Source: Cupriavidus pinatubonensis
Lineage (GTDB): Bacteria > Pseudomonadota > Gammaproteobacteria > Burkholderiales > Burkholderiaceae
Reading direction: 5' to 3'
Assembly: GCF_019602855.1 (NCBI RefSeq)
Contig: NZ_CP080767.1
Span: forward strand, 3,596,001-3,660,000
DNA length: 64,000 bases
The translations under genes were made by a program, and so were the position numbers. This document shows, piece after piece, positions 47,601 through 55,841 of this stretch (position 1 is its first letter; every line of letters starts with the position of its first letter). The notes below the pieces were generated by a model that did not search any database, was not told the DNA's origin, and saw only the letters and a program-made list of their open reading frames with translations.

Positions 47601-48205
47601 GGAGTTATCGCGAAGCCATCGACCGCGTGCGCGCGGCCGAAAGCGCGCTGGCGGGAAGCGGCAAGCCGCTGCCGCTCACCGAAGCTGCCGCGCGCAACCT
47701 GTCCAAGCTGATGGCGTACAAGGACGAGTACGAAGTCGCGCGGCTGTACACCGATCCTGTTTTCCTCGACAAGCTGCGCGCGCAGTTCGAAGGCGAACCC
47801 GGCAAGGATTACCAGCTCAACTTCTGGCTGGCACCGCCGACGACTGCAAAGCGCGACGACAAGGGACATCTCGTCAAGCGCAAGTTCGGGCCGTCGACGA
47901 TGACGCTGTTCCGCGTGCTCGCGAAGATGAAGGGCCTGCGTGGCGGCATGCTCGATATCTTCGGCAAGACCGAGGAACGCCGCACGGAACGCGCGTTGAT
48001 TGGCGAGTATCGGGCGTTGCTCGATACGCTGATCGCCGGATTGAATGCCGCGAACTACGACACCGCTGTGACGCTGGCCAATCTGCCGGACGATATCCGG
48101 GGTTTTGGCCATGTGAAGGAAAACAACCTGAAGGCGGTTCGAGTGCGTTGGGCGAAATTGCTGGAACAATTCCGGCATCCGGAGACGGCGCAGCGCGCGG
48201 CGTAA
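44612..48205 (+). CDS. indolepyruvate ferredoxin oxidoreductase, fused alpha/gamma type
   Basis: A 1197-residue enzyme that oxidatively decarboxylates aryl-2-oxoacids (from Trp, Phe, Tyr) to aryl-acetyl-CoA with ferredoxin. The N-terminal pyrimidine domain has TAGFISGYRGSPLGALDQSL near 50-69. The TPP domain has CSGCPHNTSTNVPEGS near 461 and GGEGVAWIGQAPF. A Cys-rich cluster region CEGCGDCSVKSNC lies near 662. The gamma domain has GVGGTGVVTIGGLLGMAAHL near 753. In archaea these are two subunits; the single chain is usual in proteobacteria. The product phenylacetyl-CoA would feed the PaaABCDE epoxidase 21 kb away. GAGGAG precedes the ATG. Confidence 0.95.
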   Translation: MNAPLTTPVSDAIRRALANVSLDDKYTLERGRIYISGTQALVRLPMLQQERDHAAGLNTAGFISGYRGSPLGALDQSLWKAKKHLAAHNIVFQAGLNEDLAATSVWGSQQVNMYPDAKFDGVFGMWYGKGPGVDRTGDVFKHANSAGSSRHGGVLVLAGDDHSAKSSTLAHQSEHIFKACGLPVLYPSNVQEYLDYGLHGWAMSRYSGLWVAMKCVTDVVESSASVELDPHRVQIVLPDDFVLPAGGLNIRWPDPPLEQEARLLDYKWYAGLAYVRANKIDRIEIDSPHARFGIMTGGKAYLDTRQALADLGLDDAMCAQIGIRLYKVGCVWPLEAHGARAFAEGLQEILVVEEKRQIMEYALKEELYNWRDDVRPKVYGKFDEKDNAGGEWSIPQNNWLLPAHYELSPAIIAKAIATRLEKFDLPVDVRARIDARLAIIEAKEKALATPRVTAERKPWFCSGCPHNTSTNVPEGSRALAGIGCHYMTVWMDRNTSTFSQMGGEGVAWIGQAPFAGDKHVFANLGDGTYFHSGLLAIRASIAAGVNITYKILYNDAVAMTGGQPVDGQLSVQDIAWQVHSEGAKKIVIVTDQPEKYNGAIKLPEGITVHHRDQLDTIQRELREVPGCTILIYDQTCATEKRRRRKRGTMEDPQRRAFINDAVCEGCGDCSVKSNCLSVEPLETEFGTKRQINQSSCNKDFSCVNGFCPSFVTAEGAQVRKPEQHGVAMDSLSALPEPALPEIRRAYGILVTGVGGTGVVTIGGLLGMAAHLENKGVTVLDMAGLAQKGGAVLSHVQLATRPEDLHATRIAMGEADLIIGCDAIVSANDEVISKTQSGRTRAVVNTSQTPTAEFIKNPKWQFPGLSAEQDIRNAVGEQCDFINASGLAVALLGDAIYTNPLVLGYAWQKGWIPLTLQALERAIELNGVAVEKNKAAFDWGRHMAHDPEHVLSLTGKLKNTAEGADVVKLPTSSGALLEKLIARRVEHLTAYQDAAYARSYREAIDRVRAAESALAGSGKPLPLTEAAARNLSKLMAYKDEYEVARLYTDPVFLDKLRAQFEGEPGKDYQLNFWLAPPTTAKRDDKGHLVKRKFGPSTMTLFRVLAKMKGLRGGMLDIFGKTEERRTERALIGEYRALLDTLIAGLNAANYDTAVTLANLPDDIRGFGHVKENNLKAVRVRWAKLLEQFRHPETAQRAA

Positions 48206-48210
48206 GCCGC

Positions 48211-48239
48211 CGGACTGGCAGCGCTTGCAGCGCTGCCAG
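48211..48239. terminator. symmetrical stem-loop between convergent genes
   Basis: A 12-bp perfect stem GACTGGCAGCGC/GCGCTGCCAGTC with a 5-base loop TTGCA sits in the 43-base gap between the IOR and HD genes. There is no T-run in either direction, so it may limit read-through or protect 3' ends rather than act as a classic intrinsic terminator. Confidence 0.55.
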
Positions 48240-48248
48240 TCGTCAACC

Positions 48249-48860
48249 CTACGCCTTCGCCAACTCCTTCTCCCCCGGCTTCACATACATCGAGTTCCGC
48301 GGTTGCGCCAACACGCGCCGCACCATCGGCTCGAAGAACGACAGCGGCAGCGTGTCATAGTCCGTCATGAACGCGGCCGCGTCATATTTCTGGCAAAACT
48401 CCGCGGTACGCTCGAACAGTTCAGGCTGGTCGCGGAATTGCTCGCGCAGGTTGCGGTCCAGGCCGAGGTGATGGAAGAAGTAGTAGCCCTGGAAGACGCC
48501 GTGCTTCTCGACCATCCACAGATTTTCTGCGCTGACGAACGGCTTCAGGATCGCTGCGGCGATATCGGGATGGTTGTAGCTGCCGAGCGTGTCGCCAATG
48601 TCATGCAGGAGCGCGCACACCACGTACTCCTCGTCGCGGCCATCGCGATGCGCGAGCGTCGCGGTCTGCAGCGAATGCGTGAGCCGGTCTACGGGAAAGC
48701 CGCCGCAGTCGCCTTCAAGCAAACGCAGGTGTGCGAGCACACGGTCAGGCAGCTGTTTTGCGAACGGCATGAATTCGGCGGAGATCGCGGCCCAGTCTTC
48801 GCGGGTGCCGTGCTCCATGTGGCTGAACGTGGCGTGTGCGGGTGCGTGGGTGTCACTCAT
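48249..48860 (-). CDS. HD-domain protein, COG4341/PhnZ-like candidate
   Basis: A 203-residue protein. Metal-ligand candidates are in order: His in RLTHSLQTATLAH, His-Asp in CALLHDIGD, His in GSYNHPDIAAAI, His in VEKHGVFQGYYFFHHLG and Asp in MTDYD. This pattern is shared by the predicted HD phosphohydrolases of COG4341 and by the di-iron oxygenases PhnZ and myo-inositol oxygenase. So it could be either a hydrolase or an oxygenase; the sequence alone does not decide. The ATG at 48860 with GGAGA 8-12 bases upstream is chosen over a start 20 codons earlier. Confidence 0.8.
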   Translation of the reverse strand: MSDTHAPAHATFSHMEHGTREDWAAISAEFMPFAKQLPDRVLAHLRLLEGDCGGFPVDRLTHSLQTATLAHRDGRDEEYVVCALLHDIGDTLGSYNHPDIAAAILKPFVSAENLWMVEKHGVFQGYYFFHHLGLDRNLREQFRDQPELFERTAEFCQKYDAAAFMTDYDTLPLSFFEPMVRRVLAQPRNSMYVKPGEKELAKA

Positions 48861-49002
48861 GCTTGTCTCCTTGGCGGCGGGGCGCCTGTCGTTGTAGAGG
48901 CTGTGCCCGCATTGTGGCACCGACGCTGGCGACTACACTGTCAAATACTGAACAATGCACCGATTGGTGCAGCGCACCGCAAACCGATAACAAGGAGAAG
49001 CC

Positions 49003-49353
49003 ATGACATACCAGGGCAGCTGTCATTGCGGGGCCATCGCCTTCGAGGTGGAGGCCGACAATATTCCTAGCGTGATCCGCTGCAACTGCTCGATCTGCCG
49101 CCGGCGCGGGCATCTGCTGTGGTTCGTGCCGCGGCTGCAGTTCAAGCTGACCACCCCCGAAGCGAATGCATCGACGTACCGCTTCAACACAATGAAGATT
49201 GCGCACCGCTTCTGCCCGGTCTGCGGATGCGGGCCGTATGCGGATGGGCAGGACAAGGACGGGCGGCCGATGGCGGCGGTCAATGTGCGCTGTCTCGACA
49301 ACGTCGATCTCGATGCGCTGAAGATCATCGACTACGACGGTCTGCACCACTGA
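49003..49353 (+). CDS. GFA family zinc protein
   Basis: A 116-residue protein with the GFA (glutathione-dependent formaldehyde-activating) zinc fold. CHCGAIAFEVE near residue 8, CNCSICRRRG near 27 and CPVCGC near 71 supply the Cys ligands. Despite the family name, most members, including the type enzyme, are not proven to act on formaldehyde. AAGGAG precedes the ATG at 49003. It is followed after 5 bases by a VOC protein, suggesting a two-gene operon. Confidence 0.9.
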   Translation: MTYQGSCHCGAIAFEVEADNIPSVIRCNCSICRRRGHLLWFVPRLQFKLTTPEANASTYRFNTMKIAHRFCPVCGCGPYADGQDKDGRPMAAVNVRCLDNVDLDALKIIDYDGLHH

Positions 49354-49358
49354 GCGCC

Positions 49359-49769
49359 ATGTTCCGCATCTTAGGCATTGATCACCTCGTCCTGCGCACC
49401 GCCGATGTCGACCGGCTGCGGCGCTTCTACGTCGACGTCCTCGGCTGCAGCGTAGAGCGCGAGCAACCGGCGTTTGGCCTCACGCAACTGCGCGCGGGCA
49501 GCGGGCTCATCGACCTGGTCTCCCTCGACGGGCCGCTGGGCCGCGCTGGCGGCGCAGGTCCCGGCGCCGAGGGCCGCAACCTCGACCACTTCTGCCTGCG
49601 CATCGACCCGTTCGATGCCGACGCCGTGCGTGCCAGTCTGGCGCGCCACGGCGTGGAGGCGAGCGCGGTGGAGCAGCGCTTTGGCGCGGAGGGCAAAGGG
49701 CCGTCTCTGTATGTGAAAGATCCCGATGGCAATGTGGTCGAGCTCAAGGGGCCGGCCGAAAGTGCCTGA
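49359..49769 (+). CDS. VOC (glyoxalase/dioxygenase superfamily) protein
   Basis: A 136-residue protein with two beta-alpha-beta-beta-beta repeats. It begins FRILGIDHLVLRTADVDRLR with the first metal His, continues with NLDHFCLRI carrying the second repeat start, and ends GPSLYVKDPDGNVVELKGP with the C-terminal Glu ligand. Substrate unknown; size fits lactoylglutathione-lyase-like or fosfomycin-resistance-like VOC proteins. The ATG at 49359 overlaps nothing and follows the GFA stop by 5 bases. Confidence 0.88.
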   Translation: MFRILGIDHLVLRTADVDRLRRFYVDVLGCSVEREQPAFGLTQLRAGSGLIDLVSLDGPLGRAGGAGPGAEGRNLDHFCLRIDPFDADAVRASLARHGVEASAVEQRFGAEGKGPSLYVKDPDGNVVELKGPAESA

Positions 49770-49845
49770 GGATCACCGCGGCACGCGCGGGCTCGCTACA
49801 ATTTCCGCTTAGCCCGCTGCGCCGCCCCCAGGCGCCGGGCGCGCC

Positions 49846-51123
49846 ATGACCCGAACAGACGCCACGCCCGACGCGGATTCCGCCACGCCCTCCGTTCCTA
49901 CCGATACCGGCACTCCGGCCCCGCCACCACGCAGCCTGGTCTGGATGCTCGGACTGACCGAGACCATCTCCTGGGGCACGCTGTACTTTTCGTTCACCGT
50001 CTTCATCGAGCCGATGAGCCGCGCGCTCGGCTACACCAAGCCCTTCCTGGCCGGCGGCTTTTCGCTAGGCCTGCTGGTGTGGGCGATGTGCTCGTTCGCC
50101 GTGGGCCGGCTGTTGGACCGGTTGCCGGCGCGCAAGGTGATGGGCGCCGGTTCGCTGCTCGCCGGAGCTGGCCTGCTGCTGTGGGCGTGGTCGCCATCGC
50201 CAACGGTGTTCCTGCTGATGTGGGTGCCGCTCGGGCTGGCCATGGCCACCACGCTCTATGAGCCCGCTTTCGTCGTGCTGCGCCAGGCCTATGGCGATGG
50301 CTATCAGAAACCGATCGTCACGGTCACGCTGATGGCTGGCTTTGCGAGCACGATCTTCGTGCCGCTCGCGCAATGGCTGGTGTTGCATCTCGGCTGGCGG
50401 CAGACGCTGCTGGTCTTCGCCGCGCTGAACCTGCTGGTCTGCGTGCCGCTGTATGCGCGCCTGCGCTACGTGCTGCACGCGAGTTACGCCGCCGTCCAGC
50501 CGGCCTCGCCACTGCCCGCCAGCGATACAGGCAAGCATGGCATTGCGCGTGCCACGCTGCGCCTGCCCGTATTCTGGGCCGTGGTGCTGGCCTTCACCGC
50601 GACGAACATGGTGGCATCGCTGCTCGGCGCGCATTTGATCCCGATGCTGACCGAGAAGGGCCTGCCGCTGGGACAGCAGCTCGTGGTCGCCGCGCTGATC
50701 GGTCCGGCGCAGGTCGTGGGCCGCCTGCTCATGATGCGTGCCGCCGTCCGGCATCCGGTACGGCTGGCCGTGCCGGTCTACCTGCTGATGAGCGCGGGCC
50801 TGCTATGCATGGCGCTCGGCCATGGCGCCTGGCTCATGGTTGCGGCGCTGCTCTACGGCTGCGCCAATGGCGTCAACACCATGTTGCGCGCCATGGCCAT
50901 GCCGGAACTGATCTCGCGCCATCACTACGCCACGCTCAACGGCCTGATGATGACGCCGGTGCTACTGATGCAGGCCGCCGCGCCATGGCTGGGCGCCCTG
51001 CTCTGGCGCTTCGCCGGCGGCTACTGGCTGATGCTGTGGACCATGGTGGCGCTGGCGCTGGCCGCGCTGCTGTCGTTCGCATTCGCGCTGCAGCGGCGCG
51101 GCCTGCTACGCGCCACCGGCTGA
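49846..51123 (+). CDS. major facilitator superfamily transporter
   Basis: A 425-residue protein with 12 predicted membrane helices after a 35-residue polar, Pro/Thr-rich start. MFS features include VGRLLDRLPARKVMGAGSLL (the loop 2-3 motif near 87-106). Its general pattern, with ETISWGTLYFSFTVFIEPMS at the first helix, resembles the oxalate/formate-antiporter-like or MFS_1 group common in Cupriavidus. Substrate unknown. TACAAT at about 49797 may be the -10 of its promoter. It is followed by a second, unrelated MFS gene on the same strand. Confidence 0.87.
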   Translation: MTRTDATPDADSATPSVPTDTGTPAPPPRSLVWMLGLTETISWGTLYFSFTVFIEPMSRALGYTKPFLAGGFSLGLLVWAMCSFAVGRLLDRLPARKVMGAGSLLAGAGLLLWAWSPSPTVFLLMWVPLGLAMATTLYEPAFVVLRQAYGDGYQKPIVTVTLMAGFASTIFVPLAQWLVLHLGWRQTLLVFAALNLLVCVPLYARLRYVLHASYAAVQPASPLPASDTGKHGIARATLRLPVFWAVVLAFTATNMVASLLGAHLIPMLTEKGLPLGQQLVVAALIGPAQVVGRLLMMRAAVRHPVRLAVPVYLLMSAGLLCMALGHGAWLMVAALLYGCANGVNTMLRAMAMPELISRHHYATLNGLMMTPVLLMQAAAPWLGALLWRFAGGYWLMLWTMVALALAALLSFAFALQRRGLLRATG

Positions 51124-51223
51124 CGCCGTCCCGGTCCCGCTTTACACGGCCATCACGGCAATGCGGGACAATGCTCGTTTTGCCACAGGCCACGCGCACG
51201 CCGCGCGGCCCGCAGTTCCCGCC

Positions 51224-52429
51224 ATGTCCGAGTCGAGTCCCGGCACATCGTCGCCGCCCGCTTCCACCCTACCCGCTGACCGCGTAGCCCGCGCCACGCG
51301 GGGCACCATGGCGCTGTTCTTCGTCAACGGTGCCACCTTTGCGACGTGGGGCGTGCACATCCCAACCATCAAGGCGCGCTTCGGCCTGTCCGACGCCATG
51401 CTGTCGATCGCGATGCTGGCCGTGGCTGGCGGCGCCATTGCCGCGATGGGGCCGGTCGGGCGCTGGGTTGCGCGCGTGGGCAGCGCCCGTGCATCGATGG
51501 CCAGCGGCCTCGTCTACGCACTGGCGACGGTGGTGATCGTTGCCATGCCTGACTTCCGTCTGCTGCTGCTCGCGCTGCTGGCCTTCGGCATGGCGAATGC
51601 CGCATTCGACGTAGGCATGAACGCGCAGGCCGCAACGGTTGAAGCCAGCCGTACCCGGCCGGTGATGTCGGCGCTGCATGGCATGTTCAGCCTGGGCGGC
51701 ATGGCTGGCGCGGCGTTCGGCGGGCTGATGCTGTCACTCGGCGTGCCGCCGCTGGTTCATGCGGCGATGATGGCGGGCCTGACCGCCGCGGTGGCCCTTG
51801 GCACGGCGCCCGGGCTGCTGGCGGACCACCCCGTGCTGCCGACCGCCAGCCACCACCGCGACCACGCGGTGCGCGCGCTGTGGCTGCTGGGGCTGCTGGC
51901 ATTCCTCGGGCTGATCGGCGAAGGCGCGATGTACGACTGGTCCAGCGTCTATATGCGCGATGTGGCCATGGCGCCGGCAGGCTGGATCAGCTTTGGCTAT
52001 GCGGCGTTCTCGGGCGGGATGGCCTGCGGGCGCTTCGGCGGCGACCGCCTGCGCGCGCGCTGGGGGGAAGCCGGCACGCTGGCCGCCAGCGCGTGGCTCG
52101 GCTTTGCCGGCATCGTGCTGGCGCTGGCCGTGCCCGTACCCATGGCTGCGCTGGCGGGATTCAGCCTGATGGGGCTGGGCGCGGCCAACATGGTGCCGAT
52201 CTTCTTCGTAGCGGCATCAGGCCTGCCCGGCGTGGCGCCGGCGGAAGCCATCGCGCGCGTGGCGCGCTTCGCCTATCTCGGATTGCTGCTGGGCCCCGTG
52301 CTCATCGGCGGCGTGGCGCACCTGGCCAGCCTGCGTGTCGGCCTCGCCGTGGTGGCGCTGACCATGGGCTGGATCGCGCTGGCGGGCGCCCGCTCGGCAC
52401 GGCGCTACCTGCCAGCGCGCAAGCGATAA
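51224..52429 (+). CDS. major facilitator superfamily transporter (YbjJ/FucP-like)
   Basis: A 401-residue, 12-helix MFS protein. It shows FFVNGATFATWGVHIPTIKA at the first helix, FGMANAAFDVGMNAQAATVE near residue 120 and MHGMFSLGGMAGAAFGGLML-type helix 5 sequence, which is the pattern of the YbjJ/sugar-MFS group. Substrate unknown. ATG at 51224 is chosen; a frame start at 51161 would add 21 mainly polar residues. It ends 3 bases from the convergent dioxygenase gene. Confidence 0.85.
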   Translation: MSESSPGTSSPPASTLPADRVARATRGTMALFFVNGATFATWGVHIPTIKARFGLSDAMLSIAMLAVAGGAIAAMGPVGRWVARVGSARASMASGLVYALATVVIVAMPDFRLLLLALLAFGMANAAFDVGMNAQAATVEASRTRPVMSALHGMFSLGGMAGAAFGGLMLSLGVPPLVHAAMMAGLTAAVALGTAPGLLADHPVLPTASHHRDHAVRALWLLGLLAFLGLIGEGAMYDWSSVYMRDVAMAPAGWISFGYAAFSGGMACGRFGGDRLRARWGEAGTLAASAWLGFAGIVLALAVPVPMAALAGFSLMGLGAANMVPIFFVAASGLPGVAPAEAIARVARFAYLGLLLGPVLIGGVAHLASLRVGLAVVALTMGWIALAGARSARRYLPARKR

Positions 52430-52432
52430 GGG

Positions 52433-53320
52433 TCAGGCCGCTGCTCGTGCGGGCGGCTGGGCGCCGGCGGCGAGACCGTTGAACACGAAGGTATCCATGG
52501 CCAGCACGCCGTAAGTGACTTCGTCGGCGACCCGCTTCACCTCCGCCGGTGCCTGACCGGTTCCGGCATCGCGCGGACCGAGCGCGGCACCCAGCGCCAC
52601 ATAGAACGGCAGCAAGTGCTCGTCGGTCGGATGTGCGCGGCGCGCGTGCGGAGCCTGGGCGCGATAGTCGGCAATGCGGCTGGTGTCGCCGGTCGCCAGC
52701 GCCTCATCGAGCGCAGCGAGCATCCAGTTGCGGAACGCATCGACATACGGCTCGGTGGCCGGACCATGTTGGGCACGCCGGCCGCCGCCGAACACTTCCT
52801 GCAGGTTGTGCGTGAAGCTGCCCGAGGCAAGCACCAGCACACCCTCGTCACGTAGCGGCGCCAGCGCGCGGCCGATGTCGATCTGCGTCGCGGGCGACAG
52901 GTAGGGATTCAGCGCGAGCTGCACCACAGGAACGTCCGCATCCGGGAAGAAATGGCGCATCGGCATCCAGGCACCGTGGTCGAGCGGGCGCTCTTCGTCG
53001 AACCCGACAAAGCCGGCGCCCGGGACATGGGCCGCCTCGACCAGTTCCTTGACCCGCGCCGCAAGCTCGGGCGAGCCCGGCGCGTCATAGCGCAGCGCAT
53101 AGAGCTCGCGCGGAAAGCCACCGAAGTCGTGCCACGCTTCCTGGCGCTCGCGCGTGCCGACCGCCAGCGTGCTGTAGATCCAGTGCGCCGACACTACGAG
53201 CACCGCGCGCGGCTTCTGCGCGCGCAGGCTGGCGCCAAGCGCGTCAAAAATGGCGCCGGTCGGGCCCGGGTCGATGGCCAGCATCGGCGAACCGTGCGAG
53301 ATGTAGAGCGAGGGCAGCAT
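52433..53320 (-). CDS. ygiD: DODA-type class III extradiol ring-cleavage dioxygenase
   Basis: A 295-residue LigB-fold enzyme related to 4,5-DOPA extradiol dioxygenase (YgiD). Iron-ligand histidines are seen in LYISHGSPMLAIDPG near residue 9, in DHGAWMPMRHFFPD near 120-133 and in SGSFTHNLQEVFGG. The C-terminus carries EVTYGVLAMDTFVFNG. It would cleave catechol rings; the natural substrate is unclear. AAGGAG lies 6 bases before the ATG at 53320; the frame extends 30 codons further without similarity. Confidence 0.92.
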   Translation of the reverse strand: MLPSLYISHGSPMLAIDPGPTGAIFDALGASLRAQKPRAVLVVSAHWIYSTLAVGTRERQEAWHDFGGFPRELYALRYDAPGSPELAARVKELVEAAHVPGAGFVGFDEERPLDHGAWMPMRHFFPDADVPVVQLALNPYLSPATQIDIGRALAPLRDEGVLVLASGSFTHNLQEVFGGGRRAQHGPATEPYVDAFRNWMLAALDEALATGDTSRIADYRAQAPHARRAHPTDEHLLPFYVALGAALGPRDAGTGQAPAEVKRVADEVTYGVLAMDTFVFNGLAAGAQPPARAAA

Positions 53321-53593
53321 GGCATCTCCTTCAAAGCATTTCGTGTCCTGAATGAAGTTTGACAAAGAAGTCGCCCCGCGGCGGACCGGATTTGCGGACA
53401 CTTCGTGCAAAAAACTTGAATGGTGGGCAGGGCCGTCATCGTTAGGTGGCCCACACAGCGCATTGCTGCGCCCGCACTACGGTAGATGAAATGGCATACG
53501 ATGCCTCTGGGAGCCTGTTCCGGCTCGCCGCGGTGCCATAGGCAAGCACCACGCGCTTCCCACAACGCATGGCCGCCGGCACGCGCCGGTGAG

Positions 53594-53920
53594 ATGGAGA
53601 CTTTCGTGGTACAGCGCTCCTCGCGCCGCCACAAGCGGCCCGCACCGATTCCTGCACACTGGTGGCGTGCTGGCGCCTACGCCAGCGCGCCTGCCGTGGC
53701 CCTGTGGATCGTCGCGCGAATGCCAGCCGCCCTCTTGACCATGATCTTCGGCACGCCCAGTGCAGCCTACTGGCTCAACCATGCTGGCGATACCGTGTTC
53801 GTGGCCGGCTGGCTGGCCAGCGCCGTGGTGCTTTGGATTGCGCGCCGGCACGCTGCGCGCCCGCCGGAAGCGGAACCAGACCCGGCACGGAACCCGCCTC
53901 GCCGCCATCACGTGGGATAG
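53594..53920 (+). CDS. hypothetical small membrane protein
   Basis: A 108-residue protein with two hydrophobic segments, APAVALWIVARMPAALLTMI (about 30-49) and TVFVAGWLASAVVLWIARRH (about 70-89), and a basic/Pro-rich start and tail. No family is recognised. The ATG at 53594 is preceded by GGTGAG, a weak ribosome site; the frame is open from 53486. It lies between the divergent dioxygenase and the barrel protein. A real gene is likely but not certain. Confidence 0.55.
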   Translation: METFVVQRSSRRHKRPAPIPAHWWRAGAYASAPAVALWIVARMPAALLTMIFGTPSAAYWLNHAGDTVFVAGWLASAVVLWIARRHAARPPEAEPDPARNPPRRHHVG

Positions 53921-54077
53921 CGCGGGGCGCCGTGTGCAAGACTTACAACCGGTGATCTGAAAAGATTCGCGCGTGCGGCTGGCGCCTCTCCGGGCCACGG
54001 TATCCCTCGCTAGAATGCTTCACGGGTGCGGCGCACGGGGCTTGGCGCCGGGTTCGGAACCCTACGCGGCAACTCGA

Positions 54078-55070
54078 ATGTGCGCATTTCAGCAATTTCG
54101 CAGGGCCGCGATGGCCTTGCCAGCCTGTCTGGTCATATCGGGTTCGCTCTGGCTCTTGCCGGGGCAGGTACACGCGCAGGCGCAGGGACAAAGGTTTCAA
54201 GTCATCGGTACGAACGTGCAGAAGCATGCCAACGGCGTGCTGACGCTGATGTCCTATTCGGTCGTACCGGACCTGGCCTCGAGTTCGCTGTCCATCAACA
54301 ACGCGGCGACGGAGGACCCCGGCGTCTTCATGTGGCAACTCGGCGGCGGCTTCACCATCAGCAAGTCCTTCCCGCTTTACCTGGAAGGTGCGCTCGCCTA
54401 CAGCCGCTACGACCCGACCTTCGTTGCCAGCGACGGCACCCAATCGCGCGCCTTGCCCGTCAGGTGGAACACGTTCTCCGGCACCGTCGGCATCGGCTGG
54501 GATTTCCCGCTCACCGAGAATAAGGAACTGGTGTTCCGGCCGATTTTCAACGCCTCGCTCGGCAATGTCTCCAGCGACCTCAGGATCGGTGAGGCCGTGA
54601 TCGAGCGCAACACCGACCGCTCGATCGACTTCCTGGAACATGGCTCGCTCAACGCCTACGGCCTCGGCGGCTCCGTCATGCTCGACTGGGAGCATTACCG
54701 CGAGACGCACGAGATCGACCTCGAACTGCGCTACACCAATATCCACCTGCAGAGCTTCGGAGGCTCGTCCAGCGGCGTCACGGGCACGGCCACCGCGCAG
54801 ACCGCCAACCTCTATGCGCGATGGCGAGCGCCGACCGGCATGCGTGCGCTGGACCGGCCCGTCCGCTATGTGCTCGAACTCTCGCATTCACACTACCTTG
54901 GCAGCCAGGCCGGGGTGCTCGGCTTCAACTACCTGACCACGCTGGGCACGGGGCTGGAACTCGACACCAGCGCCCACGAGGTCTTCGTCACGCGGATCCG
55001 CGCGGTGGTGCGGTATGTGTTCGGCAACAACGTTTCCGGGGTTTCGCTGGGACTCGCGGCCAGTTTCTGA
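54078..55070 (+). CDS. outer-membrane beta-barrel protein
   Basis: A 330-residue protein with a signal peptide ending PGQVHAQA. The body shows alternating amphipathic strands (GGFTISKSFPLYLEGALAYS, TVGIGWDFPLTENKELVFRP) and a final strand GVSLGLAASF ending in Phe, the outer-membrane assembly signature. Ligand or role unknown; it resembles general autotransporter-barrel or OmpW-sized proteins only loosely. Start choice is uncertain: ATG at 54078 adds a basic N-region (FQQFRRAAM) as a signal peptide needs, while the ATG at 54111 has a better AGGG ribosome site. Confidence 0.72.
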   Translation: MCAFQQFRRAAMALPACLVISGSLWLLPGQVHAQAQGQRFQVIGTNVQKHANGVLTLMSYSVVPDLASSSLSINNAATEDPGVFMWQLGGGFTISKSFPLYLEGALAYSRYDPTFVASDGTQSRALPVRWNTFSGTVGIGWDFPLTENKELVFRPIFNASLGNVSSDLRIGEAVIERNTDRSIDFLEHGSLNAYGLGGSVMLDWEHYRETHEIDLELRYTNIHLQSFGGSSSGVTGTATAQTANLYARWRAPTGMRALDRPVRYVLELSHSHYLGSQAGVLGFNYLTTLGTGLELDTSAHEVFVTRIRAVVRYVFGNNVSGVSLGLAASF

Positions 55071-55205
55071 AACGTTCGGGCATGTGATCCGCATGTCCGA
55101 TTCCGGCCTTCCGCAAACCGCGCGCCCGGTGCATGATCACCGGCGGACGCCGGTGCCACGCAAGTATGGCCGGCCATCACCAACCCGGGCCATGGAAAGG
55201 CACGC

Positions 55206-55832
55206 ATGACACGAAAACAGGAAGCCGCCGCCGAACGCGTGCGCTGCGGCTGGTGCGGCACGCTGGAAGACTATTGCCACTACCACGATAACGAATGGGG
55301 CTTTCCGGTCGACGACGACCGGCGCCTGTTCGAGAAACTCTGCCTCGAAGGCTTCCAGGCCGGCCTGAGCTGGCTGACCATCCTGCGCAAGCGCGAGGCC
55401 TTCCGCAAGGCGTTCGCGAACTTTGACATCGAGAAGGTCGCTCGCTTTGGCGAGCGCGACATCCAGCGCCTGCTGGCCGATGCCGGCATCGTGCGCCACC
55501 GCGGCAAGATCGAGGCGGCTATCAACAATGCGCAGCGCGCTGCCGAGTTGCTGGAAACGGAGTCGTCGCTGGCGGCCTACTTCTGGCGCTACGAGCCCGA
55601 CCCGGCGAGCCGGCCCACGGTACTGACGCCCGAGGTACTGCGGACCATGGCGACGTCGGCGGAATCGGCGGCGCTGTCCAAGGACTTGAAGAAGCGCGGC
55701 TGGCGCTTCGTCGGACCGACCACGATGTACGCGCTGATGCAGGCGATGGGCCTCGTCAACGACCACCAGGACGGCTGCTGGACCCGGACCGAAGCACTGC
55801 GCGCGCGCAAGGCGTTCAAGGTGCCGCGCTAG
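55206..55832 (+). CDS. tag: 3-methyladenine DNA glycosylase I
   Basis: A 208-residue Tag enzyme that removes 3-methyladenine from DNA. The N-terminal zinc Cys is in RCGWCGTLEDYCHYHDNEWG near residue 14, the active core has LFEKLCLEGFQAGLSWLTIL, and the C-terminal His-x3-Cys of the zinc snap is in NDHQDGC near 187. Length is normal (about 190-200). It converges on the haem ATPase gene, with 9 bases between stops. Confidence 0.95.
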   Translation: MTRKQEAAAERVRCGWCGTLEDYCHYHDNEWGFPVDDDRRLFEKLCLEGFQAGLSWLTILRKREAFRKAFANFDIEKVARFGERDIQRLLADAGIVRHRGKIEAAINNAQRAAELLETESSLAAYFWRYEPDPASRPTVLTPEVLRTMATSAESAALSKDLKKRGWRFVGPTTMYALMQAMGLVNDHQDGCWTRTEALRARKAFKVPR

Positions 55833-55841
55833 GCGGCGCGC

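Noticed and set aside
46415..48178. 587-codon minus-strand frame opposite the ferredoxin oxidoreductase
   Set aside because: Long only because GC-rich codons suppress antisense stops; no motif or ribosome site.
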